Shown here in pieces: positions 7,710 through 17,544 of a stretch of 64,000 nucleotides of DNA. Source of the DNA: Paractinoplanes tereljensis (GTDB taxonomy: Bacteria; Actinomycetota; Actinomycetes; Mycobacteriales; Micromonosporaceae); the NCBI RefSeq assembly GCF_016862435.1, contig NZ_BOMY01000012.1, forward strand, positions 62,001 to 126,000, read 5' to 3'. The notes beneath the pieces are model-generated. The model was not told the DNA's origin and made no database searches. It worked only from the letters and a program-made list of their open reading frames with translations. Each line of letters begins with the position of its first letter. Within the stretch, counting starts at the first letter, position 1. Both the position numbers and the translations under genes were made by a program.

Positions 7710-8463
7710 TCCGCGCCGCCACCCCGTCGAGCAGGCAGCTCAGGCCGAAGTCGAAGGCGCGAGCCGGATCGCCCGCCGCCTGGTACTCCTCACCGGCGGC
7801 GGCACCCACCCGGGTCGCGGTGGGGGTCGCGGCCGGGTCGAGGACCTGTTCCAGCGCGGGTGCGGCCTGTTCCCACCACTGCTCGTCGGTGAGACCGGTG
7901 CGCTGGGCGACAAGCGTCGCCGAGACGGCGGAGCGGGCGGCGCCGTGCACGTAGTCGCCGATCAGCTGCACCACCAGGTCCATCTCGATGTCGGTCAGGC
8001 CGATGCCGTCGATCGCGCGCAGCTCGTGGTCGTACTTGGCGATCAGGTGCGGGCCCAGCGGTGGCCGACTGGTCGCGACCTGCAGCAGCCAGGGGTGGCG
8101 CAGGTAGAGCTGCCAGTTCTCGCGGGCCACCCGGGCCAGCCGGGCCCGCCACTCGACGGCCTCGTCGAAACTCAGTGACACCTCGGCCAGGACGCGGTCC
8201 AGCATCAGGTCGATCAGTTCGCCCTTGCCCGGCACGTAGGTGTACAGCGACATCGCGCTGACCCCGAGGCCTTCGGCGACCTTCCGCATGGACAGCGCGC
8301 CGAGGCCGTCGGTGTCGGCGATCGCGATGGCCGACGCGGCGATCTCCTCGACCGTGAAACGCGGCTTCGGCCCGGGGCGCGGGCCGCCGCGCACCCCCCA
8401 GAGCAGCTCGATGGTGCGCCGCGGGTCGCCGCCACCGCTGAAATCGGTCGTCACGCCGATCAC
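7672..8463 (-). CDS. TetR/AcrR-family repressor of the adjacent ABC exporter
   Basis: 263 residues. The N-terminal helix-turn-helix lies at about residues 38-85 (RFTVEEIAASAIAIADTDGL, LSMRKVAEGLGVSAMSLYTY) and the C-terminal part resembles the TetR_C domain found in regulators of drug-efflux pumps. The GTG at 8463 has no clear ribosome binding site and lies inside the left operator arm; a start at GTG 8454 is also possible, and a leaderless transcript from the TATAAC box on the minus strand would fit. It is divergent from the DrrAB-type exporter, and both promoters lie within the 8461-8524 dyad, so it most likely represses both genes until a drug binds. Confidence 0.9.
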   Translation of the reverse strand: MIGVTTDFSGGGDPRRTIELLWGVRGGPRPGPKPRFTVEEIAASAIAIADTDGLGALSMRKVAEGLGVSAMSLYTYVPGKGELIDLMLDRVLAEVSLSFDEAVEWRARLARVARENWQLYLRHPWLLQVATSRPPLGPHLIAKYDHELRAIDGIGLTDIEMDLVVQLIGDYVHGAARSAVSATLVAQRTGLTDEQWWEQAAPALEQVLDPAATPTATRVGAAAGEEYQAAGDPARAFDFGLSCLLDGVAARISSDRDPGDRSR

Positions 8464-8524
8464 TTTACGGCGTACGGAGTGTGGTTATACTGGCGACGCC
8501 ACGAACTCCGTACGCTGTAAAGTG
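8461..8524. promoter_or_regulatory. Divergent promoter with paired 20-bp TetR operators
   Basis: CACTTTACGGCGTACGGAGT (8461-8480) and ACTCCGTACGCTGTAAAGTG (8505-8524) are inverted repeats matching at 19 of 20 positions with 24 bases between them. The plus-strand promoter for the ABC exporter can be read as -35 TTTACG (8464-8469), 16-base spacer, -10 TATACT (8486-8491); the minus-strand TATAAC at 8489-8484 would serve the regulator. The left arm covers the -35 box and the right arm lies just after the likely start point, a layout that would block both promoters. Confidence 0.75.
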
Positions 8525-8535
8525 ATAGGAGCACG

Positions 8536-9459
8536 ATGCGCGACCCAGCAATCGAAGCCACCGGTCTGACCAGGCGGTTCGGCTCGACCACCGCCCTCGA
8601 GGAGTTCGACCTGACGGTGCCGGCCGGCACCGTGCACGGCCTGCTCGGGCCCAACGGAGCCGGCAAGACCACCGCGGTGCGGATCCTCACCACGCTGCTG
8701 CGCCCCGACGCCGGGCAGGCCCGGGTGGCCGGGCACGACGTCGTCCGCGAGGCCGTCCGGGTGCGCACCCGGATCGGGCTGGTCGGCCAGCAGGCCGCCG
8801 TCGACGAACAGCTCAGCGGCCGGCAGAACCTGGAGATGTTCGGCCGGCTGCACCACCTGGGTGCTTCCGGAGCCCGCCGCCGGGCCGGCGAACTGCTGGA
8901 CCGGTTCGGGCTCGCCGAGGCGGCCGACCGGCCCGCGGCGAAATATTCGGGTGGCATGCGCCGCCGGCTCGACCTGGCGGCCGGCCTGCTGATCAGCCCG
9001 GCCGTGCTGTTCCTCGACGAGCCGACCACCGGGCTCGACCCGCGGGCCCGCAACGAGGTGTGGCGGGAGATCCGGTCACTCGTCGCCGACGGCACCACGG
9101 TCCTGCTGACCACGCAATATCTGGAGGAGGCCGACCAGCTCGCCGACGCGCTCACCGTGGTCGACCGGGGCCGCGTGATCGCCACCGGCACGCCCGACGA
9201 GCTGAAGGGCGACGACCACCTCGAGGTGGTGGTGCGCGACGCCGCCTCGCTCGATGCGACCGCCGAGGTGCTGGCCCGGATCGGCACCGGCGAGCCGCAC
9301 CTCGACCGGGACCGGCGACTGGTCAGCGTGCCGGTCGGCGATCGGGTCACCGCCCTGACCCGGGCCGCCCAGGAGCTGACCGACGTCGACGACCTCGCAC
9401 TGCGCCGGCCGACCCTCGACGAGGCATTCCTGAACCTGACCGAAAGGAGCGCGCCGTGA
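8536..9459 (+). CDS. ABC exporter ATP-binding subunit, DrrA-like
   Basis: 307 residues. Walker [12 protein letters not shown] at about residue 40, Q-loop [15 protein letters not shown], signature [12 protein letters not shown], Walker [15 protein letters not shown], and H-loop region [13 protein letters not shown] are all intact. The C-terminal extension ([18 protein letters not shown]) is like that of daunorubicin-resistance DrrA proteins. It would power export of a hydrophobic drug together with the permease that overlaps it by GTGA at 9456. Expression is probably controlled by the divergent TetR repressor through the dyad at 8461-8524. The actual substrate is unknown. Confidence 0.95.
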   Translation: MRDPAIEATGLTRRFGSTTALEEFDLTVPAGTVHGLLGPNGAGKTTAVRILTTLLRPDAGQARVAGHDVVREAVRVRTRIGLVGQQAAVDEQLSGRQNLEMFGRLHHLGASGARRRAGELLDRFGLAEAADRPAAKYSGGMRRRLDLAAGLLISPAVLFLDEPTTGLDPRARNEVWREIRSLVADGTTVLLTTQYLEEADQLADALTVVDRGRVIATGTPDELKGDDHLEVVVRDAASLDATAEVLARIGTGEPHLDRDRRLVSVPVGDRVTALTRAAQELTDVDDLALRRPTLDEAFLNLTERSAP

Positions 9460-10214
9460 CGGCGTACGCCCTGGACAGCTGGACCCTCACCCGGCGGACG
9501 CTGCTGCAGTGGCGCAACCAACCCGCCGGGCTGGCGCTGGGTCTGTTCTTTCCGGTGATGATCCTGTTGATGTTCGCCTACCTGTTCGGCGGAGCGATGC
9601 AGGTGCCGGGCGGTGGCGACTACAAAGAGTTCCTGCTGCCTGGGATATTCGTGCTGACCATGGCGTTCGGGCTGGAGAGCACGTTCCAGGCGGTGAGCAC
9701 CGACGCCGGGCGAGGGGTCACCGACCGGTTCCGCACCATGCCGATCTCGTCGGCCGCCGTGCTGACCGGGCGCAGCGTGGCCGACATGCTGTACGCGGCG
9801 GTCGGCCTGATCGTGCTGATCGCCTGCGGTTTGGCGGTCGGCTGGCGCTGGCATGACGGGCCGGTCAACGCGCTGCTCGCGGTGGGCCTGCTGCTTCTGC
9901 TGCGCTACGCGCTGCTCTGGTTCGGCATCTGGCTGGCCCTGGCGGCCGGCAAACCGGAGATGCTGATGGCGGTGCAGATCCTGGTCTGGCCGCTGGCGTT
10001 CCTGTCCAGCGTCTTCACCGCGCCCGAGACGATGCCGGGCTGGCTCGGCGCGATCGCCGAGTGGAACCCGCTGTCCGCGACCGCCTCGGCGACCCGGGAG
10101 CTGTTCGGCAATCCCGGGCAGGACGGTCATTTCTGGCTGGCGGTCGGGTGGCCGGTCCTGTTACTCGCGGTATTCATGCCGCTCGCGGTGCGCCGCTATC
10201 GCCGTTTGACCTGA
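9456..10214 (+). CDS. ABC-2-type exporter permease, DrrB-like
   Basis: 252 residues from the GTG at 9456, which overlaps the stop of the ATPase gene. Six membrane helices are visible in the ABC-2 permease pattern ([114 protein letters not shown]). The segment [16 protein letters not shown] and the [14 protein letters not shown] stretch are characteristic of DrrB. It forms the membrane half of the exporter. Confidence 0.93.
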   Translation: MTAYALDSWTLTRRTLLQWRNQPAGLALGLFFPVMILLMFAYLFGGAMQVPGGGDYKEFLLPGIFVLTMAFGLESTFQAVSTDAGRGVTDRFRTMPISSAAVLTGRSVADMLYAAVGLIVLIACGLAVGWRWHDGPVNALLAVGLLLLLRYALLWFGIWLALAAGKPEMLMAVQILVWPLAFLSSVFTAPETMPGWLGAIAEWNPLSATASATRELFGNPGQDGHFWLAVGWPVLLLAVFMPLAVRRYRRLT

Positions 10215-10282
10215 TCTGGCGGGCTCCGGAATTAGGAGGTGACTCTCAACCAACTTTGAGAAATCGCTCCTACAGTCGAGAA

Positions 10283-11158
10283 ATGCAGCCCGTGATTACG
10301 GTGCAGGGCGACGGCTCACCGCCGTCGCCCGAGCCGGACCCGCCGCAGCGCCGCTGGACCGCGCCCGGCCCCGCGACCCGGCGAAAGCTGCTGATCGGGG
10401 CGCTCGCCGTGTGGGCCGTGGTGATCACCGGCCTGGTGGTCTTCCGCGGCTCCGGCGACTCCTCGCCGGCACCGGTCGCCACCGCCCAACCCAAACCCTC
10501 CGCATCGGACGCGCCACTCACCGTCGCCGAGGTCTATCAGACCGTGCTCCCCTCGGTCGTCCGGATCACCTCCACCGGCAAGGCCGGCACCTCGGCAAAC
10601 GCCAAGAGCATGGCCGAGTCGTCGACCGGCACCGGCGTGATCGCCAACGCCGACGGCACGATCCTCACCGCGGCGCACGTCATCGACGGCGCGGTCGCCA
10701 TCAAAATCACCTACGCCGATGGCACCACCTCGGCCGCCGAGGTGGCCAGCGCCGACGTGAAACAGGACATCGCCACCCTCACCCCGGCTCAGCTGCCGGA
10801 GACCCTGGTCCCGGCCACCCTCGGCGGCGGCGTGCAGGTCGGCGACGACGTGGTGGCCATCGGCAACCCGCTCGGGCTGACCGCGAGCACCACCAGCGGG
10901 GTCGTCTCCGGCCTCGACCGGGTGATGTCCCGCGAAGAAAACGGCGACATCTCCGGGCTCATCCAATTCGACGCGGCGGTCAACCCGGGCAGCTCGGGCG
11001 GGCCGCTGATCAACGACCGCGGCCAGGTCACCGGCATCGTGGTGGCGCTGGCCAATCCCACCGATGCCGGCACCTTCATCGGCATCGGTTTCGCCGTCCC
11101 GATCGGCGCCGCGCTCGGCGCGACCGGCGAGGGCGACGGCCAGACGCCGCCACTGTGA
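10283..11158 (+). CDS. Membrane-anchored HtrA-like serine protease without PDZ domain
   Basis: 291 residues from the ATG at 10283. A Pro-rich cytoplasmic start is followed by a membrane helix at about 36-53 (LLIGALAVWAVVITGLVV), a Ser/Pro/Ala linker, and a trypsin-like domain. The catalytic triad is visible: His132 in TAAHVID, Asp162 in KQDIATL, Ser238 in NPGSSGGPL. DegP/HtrA proteins carry one or two PDZ domains after this point; here the protein ends shortly after GIGFAVPIGAAL. It should act outside the membrane on misfolded or signalling proteins. It lies 17 bases before the MoxR operon and may be its first gene. Confidence 0.9.
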   Translation: MQPVITVQGDGSPPSPEPDPPQRRWTAPGPATRRKLLIGALAVWAVVITGLVVFRGSGDSSPAPVATAQPKPSASDAPLTVAEVYQTVLPSVVRITSTGKAGTSANAKSMAESSTGTGVIANADGTILTAAHVIDGAVAIKITYADGTTSAAEVASADVKQDIATLTPAQLPETLVPATLGGGVQVGDDVVAIGNPLGLTASTTSGVVSGLDRVMSREENGDISGLIQFDAAVNPGSSGGPLINDRGQVTGIVVALANPTDAGTFIGIGFAVPIGAALGATGEGDGQTPPL

Positions 11159-11175
11159 ACACTGAGGAGAAGCGC

Positions 11176-12174
<999 letters not shown>

Positions 12175-12175
12175 G

Positions 12176-13069
12176 GTGACCACCGCCCCGGATCGCCTCC
12201 TGCGACGCCTGGAGTGGCGGCTCGGCCGCCGCCTCGACGGGCGATTGCAGGGCGCCTACCGCACGGTGTGGCACGGCACCGGCCTCGACTTCACCGACCT
12301 GCGGGTCTACACCCCCGAGGACGACGTCCGGCACATCGACTGGAACGTGACGGCCCGGGCCGACGAGCCGTACGTCCGGCTCTACACCGAAGACCGGGAG
12401 ATGACCGCCTGGCTGGTGATCGACCGGTCCGCCTCGATGAAATTCGGCCAGGCCGCGGGCAAGGAGTCGACGGCCACCGAGCTGGCGATCAGCCTGGGCC
12501 GGGTGGTGTCGCAGGGCGGCAACCGGGTCGGCGCCATCCTCTTCGACAACGACCGCCACCTGGTCATCCCGCCGCGCACCGGCCGCGACCAGATCCTGCG
12601 CATCACGCACGAACTGCTGCGACCGGCCGTCGGCAAAACCAAGGACAATGGCAAGACGACCGATTTATCCAAAATGCTCAGACTGGCCGCCACTACGACC
12701 GCCCAGCGGCGCAGCCTGGTCTTCGTCATGTCCGACTTCATCGGTGACCCCGGCTGGGCGAAGCCCCTGGCGATGCTCACCCACCGGCACGAGGTGGTGG
12801 TGGTCCGGGTCGTCGACCCGGCCGAGCTCGACCTGCCCGACCTCGGCGTGATCCTGGTCGAGGACGCCGAGACCGGCGAGCAACTCCTTGTCGACACCAG
12901 CGACCCGCTGCTGCGCGGCCGGCTGTCGGCCCAGGTGGACGCCCGGGAGGCGGAGATGGCCGAGGGGATGCGGCAGGCCGGGGTGGACGCCCACCGGATC
13001 ACCACCGACCAGGACCTGCTGGCCTCGCTGGTCACCATGGTCCGGCGCTCGGGGCGGGTGCGCCGGTGA
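12176..13069 (+). CDS. DUF58 protein of the MoxR operon
   Basis: 297 residues from a GTG at 12176, one base after the MoxR stop. The DUF58 hallmark is present near the start: TGLDFTDLRVYTPEDDVRHI followed by DWNVTARADEPYVR. A degenerate VWA-like fold follows (WLVIDRSASMKFG carries a DxSxS-type metal site, RRSLVFVMSDFIGD). Proteins of this type are standard partners of MoxR ATPases. The stop overlaps the next GTG (13066). Confidence 0.93.
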   Translation: MTTAPDRLLRRLEWRLGRRLDGRLQGAYRTVWHGTGLDFTDLRVYTPEDDVRHIDWNVTARADEPYVRLYTEDREMTAWLVIDRSASMKFGQAAGKESTATELAISLGRVVSQGGNRVGAILFDNDRHLVIPPRTGRDQILRITHELLRPAVGKTKDNGKTTDLSKMLRLAATTTAQRRSLVFVMSDFIGDPGWAKPLAMLTHRHEVVVVRVVDPAELDLPDLGVILVEDAETGEQLLVDTSDPLLRGRLSAQVDAREAEMAEGMRQAGVDAHRITTDQDLLASLVTMVRRSGRVRR

Positions 13070-14031
13070 GCTTCCTCTATCCGATGATCATCGCGGTGGC
13101 CGTCCTGGTCACGGCGGCCGCGGTCACGGCGTACGTGATGTTGCAGCGCCGCCGCACCGCCGCCCTGGCCGCCGCCGGTTTCGGCAGCAGCGGCCGGAAG
13201 GCGGCGGTCCGCCGCCACCTGCCCTATGCGTTGCTGCTCGCCGCGCTGCCGATCCTGCTCATCGGGCTGGCCCGGCCGCAGGCCGAGGTGGCCGTGCCCC
13301 GGGTGTCCGGCACCGTGCTGCTCGCCTTCGACATCTCGAACAGCATGAAAGCCACCGACGTGCAGCCCACCCGGCTCGCCGCGGCCCAGCAGGCGGCGGC
13401 CGGCTTCGTCGGCGAGCAGCCCGACTCGGTGGACGTCGGCGTCGTGGTCTTCGGTGAGCAGGCCCTGCTCACCCAGGCGCCGACCGACGACCACACGCTC
13501 GCGCTGGCCGCGATCAACCGGGCCGCCGCCAGCGGTGGCACCTCGCTCGGCCAGGCCATCCTGGTGGCCCTCGGCACGATCACCGGCAAGCCGGTGACAC
13601 TGCCCGAGGACGGCGCGGCGGCGCCCAGCCTCGGCTACTGGCCGTCGGCGACCATCGTGGTCTTCTCCGACGGGGCCGACACCGGCGGACCGGACGCCGA
13701 GGCCGCGGCCGAGCTCGCCGCGGCGGCCGGGGTCCGCATCCAGACCGTCGGCGTGGGCACCGCCAAGGGCGGCACCGTCGAGGTGGACGGCTTCCAGCTC
13801 GCGGCCACCATGGACGAGGCCGCGCTGACCTCGATCGCCCAGGTCACCGGCGGGGCGTACCACCAGGCCGGCGACGCCGACACACTCGCCGACACCACCA
13901 AGTCGATCGACCTGCGCCTGACCACCAAGAAGGAGCCGCTCGAGCTGACCGCGCCGTTCGGGGCGGCCGCTCTGCTGCTGCTCGCGCTCGGCGCGCTGCT
14001 CGGCACTCGCTGGCACGGGAGGATCGTCTGA
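13066..14031 (+). CDS. VWA-domain membrane protein (BatA-like), first copy
   Basis: 321 residues. A hydrophobic N-terminal helix (YPMIIAVAVLVTAAAVTAYV), a second helix at about 52-66, a VWA domain of about 85-285 with metal-ion site LLAFDISNSMKATD and VVFSDGADTGG, and a C-terminal helix (FGAAALLLLALGALLG). The VWA domain should be exposed between the membrane helices, as in BatA/BatB proteins of MoxR systems. The start overlaps the DUF58 gene and the stop overlaps the second VWA gene by one base, consistent with tight stoichiometry. Confidence 0.92.
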   Translation: MSFLYPMIIAVAVLVTAAAVTAYVMLQRRRTAALAAAGFGSSGRKAAVRRHLPYALLLAALPILLIGLARPQAEVAVPRVSGTVLLAFDISNSMKATDVQPTRLAAAQQAAAGFVGEQPDSVDVGVVVFGEQALLTQAPTDDHTLALAAINRAAASGGTSLGQAILVALGTITGKPVTLPEDGAAAPSLGYWPSATIVVFSDGADTGGPDAEAAAELAAAAGVRIQTVGVGTAKGGTVEVDGFQLAATMDEAALTSIAQVTGGAYHQAGDADTLADTTKSIDLRLTTKKEPLELTAPFGAAALLLLALGALLGTRWHGRIV

Positions 14032-15116
14032 TGTCGCTCAGCTGGCCGTGGGCGCTACTTGCGCTCCTGACCGTGCCGATCATTCTGGCGGTGCGGTGGT
14101 GGATGAACCGGCGGCGGAAACGCTCGGCGGTGGTCGTCTCCAGCGTGGCCCTGATCCGGGCCGCGATCCCCGGCCGCAGCTCGTGGCGGCGGCGGGTGCC
14201 GGTCTGGCTGTTCCTGGCCGGCCTGATCGTGCTGGCCGGCGGCCTGACCCGGCCGCAGGCAACGGTGTCGGTGCCGTCCAACAGCACCTCGATCCTGCTG
14301 GCCATCGACGTCTCCGGCTCGATGTGCAGCACCGACATCAGCCCCAACCGGCTGACCGTGGCCACCGAGGCGGCGCGCAACTTCATCAAGAAGCAGAGTG
14401 ACGGCACCCAGATCGGGCTTGTCGCGTTCTCCGGGATCGCCGGTCTGCTGGTCGCGCCGACCACCGACAAGGACGCCCTGCTCGACGCGATCGACACCCT
14501 GAAGACCGCCCGGGGTACGGCGATCGGCCAGGCCATCCTGACCTCGATCGACGCGATCGCCGAGCACAACCCCAACGTGGCGGCGACCGGGGTCGACCTG
14601 GGCGACGCCGACCCCAACACGCTCGGTGACTATCAGCCGGACACCATCGTCGTGCTCACCGACGGTTCCAACACCACCGGTGTCGACCCGGAGACCGCGG
14701 CCACCCAGGCGGCGGCCCGCCGGGTGCGGGTCTTCACGATCGGCTTCGGCACCACCACGCCGGCTCCGATGGTGTGCTCGGCCAACCAGGTCAGCGGCGA
14801 CTCGTTCACCGGGGGCGGCGGCTTCCAGGGCGGTGGCCGCGGGGGCGGTGGCCGTAACCAGCAGATCGACGAGGACGCGCTGCAGAACGTCGCGGACACC
14901 ACCGGCGGGCGTTACTTCCGGGCCGAGGACGCCGACCAGCTCGTCGACGTCCTGGACGACCTGCCCCGCGAGATCGGCCTGCACAAGCAGAAGGTGGAGA
15001 TCACCGTCTGGTTCGTGCTGGCGGCCGCGTTGCTGGTGTTCACCGGGGTGTTCCTGGCGATGTGGTGGTCTCAGCCCAGAACGCCGGCCCAGCGCGCCCG
15101 CACCTCGGCCAAGTAG
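14031..15116 (+). CDS. VWA-domain membrane protein (BatA-like), second copy
   Basis: 361 residues, same architecture as the preceding gene: N-terminal membrane helices (WALLALLTVPIILAVRWWMN, PVWLFLAGLIVLAGGL), a VWA domain with a full metal site AIDVSGSMCSTD and TIVVLTDGSNTTG, and a C-terminal helix (WFVLAAALLVFTGVFLAMWW). A glycine-rich insert (GGGGFQGGGRGGGGRNQQ) at about residue 262-280 replaces part of the domain surface. Two cysteines in the insert region (MVCSANQ) and CSTD are unusual. The 3' end overlaps the convergent UbiD gene by 46 bases. Confidence 0.92.
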   Translation: MSLSWPWALLALLTVPIILAVRWWMNRRRKRSAVVVSSVALIRAAIPGRSSWRRRVPVWLFLAGLIVLAGGLTRPQATVSVPSNSTSILLAIDVSGSMCSTDISPNRLTVATEAARNFIKKQSDGTQIGLVAFSGIAGLLVAPTTDKDALLDAIDTLKTARGTAIGQAILTSIDAIAEHNPNVAATGVDLGDADPNTLGDYQPDTIVVLTDGSNTTGVDPETAATQAAARRVRVFTIGFGTTTPAPMVCSANQVSGDSFTGGGGFQGGGRGGGGRNQQIDEDALQNVADTTGGRYFRAEDADQLVDVLDDLPREIGLHKQKVEITVWFVLAAALLVFTGVFLAMWWSQPRTPAQRARTSAK

Positions 15117-16510
15117 GCGGGGTCGCTCTCGGCTACTCGCGGGAACGACGCCAGCCGCTCCCACGGGCGGCAGGCGTCGATCACCGCGCGGCTGTTGAAC
15201 GGCGTCGCGCCCCCGGGCAGCATCGGGTCGAGCCGGCTGCCCCGGGTGCGGCGCTGCACCTCGATGTCCTCGGCCGGGTCGGTGCGGGTGGAGATCGCCC
15301 AGACCAACTGGTCCAGGTCGGCCGGGTCGATGTCGGCGTCGACCACCACGACGTACCGGTTCATGTAGGCGGCCGCCGGTAGCTGGGCGGTGAGGTGACC
15401 GACCTGGCGGGCGTGCCCGGCGTACTTCTGCTCGATCGCGACGCCGACGAACAGCCGGCCGCCGCCGGCCTCGTGCGCCCAGGCCTTCACGATGCCGGGC
15501 ACTCCGGTCGACACCAACTCGTCGTGGATCATCGCGGACTTCAGCACGGTCCGCATGTACGAGTAGTCGTGCGGCGGGCGGCCGGGTGGGGCGCCGAGCA
15601 GGATCGGGTCGTCCCGGTGGTACAGCCGGGTGATCTCCAGGCACAGGTCGGCGCGGCGGGCGCCCGAGTAATAGCCGGTCCACTCGCCGAACGGGCCCTC
15701 CTCGCGGGTCAGCCCGGGCCGCAGCCAGCCCTCGACGGTCAGCTCGCTGCCGGCCGGGATGGGCAACCCGGTGTCCGGTCCGAGCACCACCGGGACGCGT
15801 TCGCCGGCCACCGCTCCGGCGTACTCCAATTCGGAGACGCCCAGCGGAACCTCCGTCCCGCCCAGCGCGAGCAGCAGCGGGTCGTGTCCGAAGGACACCG
15901 TGACCGGGGCCCGGCCGTGCCGGGCGAACCAGGCGGCGATGTGCTGGGCGCCGTGCTTGCCGGGGACCGCGGCAACCGTGGCCGACCGGCCGTCGTCCTG
16001 CACCTCCATCCGGTAGCAGCCGCCGTTGTGCACGCCGGTCTCCGGGTCGCTGGTGACGACCAGGCAGCCGGTGCCGATGAACCGGCCGCCGTCGTGCTCG
16101 TGCCAGCGCGGCACCGGGAAGTCGAGCAGGTTGATCGCCTCGCCGGTGATCTCGTTCGCCAGTAAGGGCGCGTCGGTCACCGGCCGGATCGGAAAGTCTT
16201 TCGCCGCGGCCGCCCACTGCGCCGGCTTGCCGCGCAGTGCGGCGACCAGCGACTCGTCGGTGTGGTCGGCGCCCAGGCGCAGGGTGAGCCCGAGCCGGCG
16301 GGGTGAGCCGGTGCTGCCGGTCAGCACCCGGCCGCTCGGGTAGCCGGTGATGTCGTCGAACAGCAGTGCCGGCGGTTGCGGCATCCGGTAGCTCAGCTCG
16401 GCGATCGCGCCGATTTCCAGGTCCCAGTGGGCGCCACGCACATCGCGGACGTCCCCGGCCTCGGCCAGGAAGGTGCGCAGGCTGAGAAGAGGCTCGCTTT
16501 TGTCCTTCAT
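15071..16510 (-). CDS. UbiD-family (de)carboxylase
   Basis: 479 residues. The sequence fits UbiD enzymes, which use prenylated FMN to remove or add carboxyl groups on aromatic or unsaturated acids. Family stretches visible include NLLDFPVPRWHEHDGGRFIG, HNGGCYRMEVQD, APVTVSFGHDPLL, TREEGPFGEWTGYYSG (catalytic acidic residues) and ATPFNSRAVIDACRPW. No UbiX-type prenyltransferase gene is nearby, so the cofactor must come from elsewhere. It is divergent, with 68 bases between, from a substrate-binding lipoprotein; whether the two act on the same compound is unknown. Confidence 0.9.
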   Translation of the reverse strand: MKDKSEPLLSLRTFLAEAGDVRDVRGAHWDLEIGAIAELSYRMPQPPALLFDDITGYPSGRVLTGSTGSPRRLGLTLRLGADHTDESLVAALRGKPAQWAAAAKDFPIRPVTDAPLLANEITGEAINLLDFPVPRWHEHDGGRFIGTGCLVVTSDPETGVHNGGCYRMEVQDDGRSATVAAVPGKHGAQHIAAWFARHGRAPVTVSFGHDPLLLALGGTEVPLGVSELEYAGAVAGERVPVVLGPDTGLPIPAGSELTVEGWLRPGLTREEGPFGEWTGYYSGARRADLCLEITRLYHRDDPILLGAPPGRPPHDYSYMRTVLKSAMIHDELVSTGVPGIVKAWAHEAGGGRLFVGVAIEQKYAGHARQVGHLTAQLPAAAYMNRYVVVVDADIDPADLDQLVWAISTRTDPAEDIEVQRRTRGSRLDPMLPGGATPFNSRAVIDACRPWERLASFPRVAESDPAYLAEVRARWAGVLG

Positions 16511-16578
16511 GGACAGTCATATTCGCATCAAATGACACGGGGTCGCGCCCTTCCGGTGTCGGGCGGAGCATCCGGCGC

Positions 16579-17544
16579 ATGAGGATCTGGGCTGCGGTCG
16601 TGGTGGTCGCCATGCTGGCGGCGGGCTGCGCGGATAAACCGAGCAAACCGGACACAGTGCACTATGCGACCGGCTTCGGAGCGGTCGGGCGGGACTCGTT
16701 CATCTGGGTGGCCCGGGAGAAGGGTTACTTCCGCGACGCCGGCATCGAGATCGACATCCAGAAGGGCGCCGGCAACGTCCCCAACCTCACCCTGCTCAAG
16801 TCGAACCAGATCCAGTTCGCGGCCATGGACCTCTCCGGAGCCGAACTTCTGGCCGGGCAGGGTCGATTCACCGATTGGCGGGCGGTGGCGGCCATCCACC
16901 AGCAGACCCTCGTCTCGATCATGACGACCGCCGACACCGGGATCACCAAGCCGGCCGACCTTTCCGGTAAGACGATCGCGACCGCCACGGGCTCGGTGAG
17001 CGAGGTGCTCTTCCCGGCGTACGCGAAGCTGGCCGGCCTCGACCCGGCCACCGTCAAGATCCAGGGAACCCAGCCGACCGCGTTGAACGGGCTGATGGCC
17101 CAGCGCAAGGTCGATGCGATAAGCACCTTCCTGCTCAGCCGCAAGGCGCTGGAGACAGCGTCGAAGAAGCAGGTCACCGTCATGCCGTACAGCGACTATC
17201 TGAAGAACCTCTACGGCAACGTCATCGTCGCCCAGGCCGGCCTGATCGGCAGCGACCGCGACCTGGTCCAGCGATTCACCACCGCCGCGCTCAAGGGCCT
17301 GCGGTACACCCTGGACCACCCGCAGGAGGCGGCCGAGATCTTGAACAAGGCCGAGCCGACGGCCGCGATTCCCGCGGCCGTCGGAGAGATCGAGGCGATG
17401 AAGCCGTACGCCGAGCCGCTCGGGCGCCTCGACGAGAAGCGGGTCACCGACGGCCTGGCCGAGCTGGGCATCTCCACGTTGACCCCGGCCGCCGTCGCCG
17501 ACTTCAGCTTCTGTTCCGGTACTCCCACAGTCGGTTGTAGTTGA
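16579..17544 (+). CDS. NMT1/THI5-type substrate-binding lipoprotein, without linked permease
   Basis: 321 residues. Signal peptide with lipobox LAAGC (Cys at about residue 17), then a type-2 binding-protein fold with the NMT1 pattern: FIWVAREKGYFRDAGIEIDI, LKSNQIQFAAMDLSGAELL, ITKPADLSGKTIATATGSVS and IVAQAGLIGSDRDLVQRF. It should be anchored outside the membrane and deliver a small heterocycle or similar ligand to an ABC permease, but no permease or ATPase gene adjoins it. The 3' end overlaps the pectinesterase gene by 41 bases. Confidence 0.88.
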   Translation: MRIWAAVVVVAMLAAGCADKPSKPDTVHYATGFGAVGRDSFIWVAREKGYFRDAGIEIDIQKGAGNVPNLTLLKSNQIQFAAMDLSGAELLAGQGRFTDWRAVAAIHQQTLVSIMTTADTGITKPADLSGKTIATATGSVSEVLFPAYAKLAGLDPATVKIQGTQPTALNGLMAQRKVDAISTFLLSRKALETASKKQVTVMPYSDYLKNLYGNVIVAQAGLIGSDRDLVQRFTTAALKGLRYTLDHPQEAAEILNKAEPTAAIPAAVGEIEAMKPYAEPLGRLDEKRVTDGLAELGISTLTPAAVADFSFCSGTPTVGCS

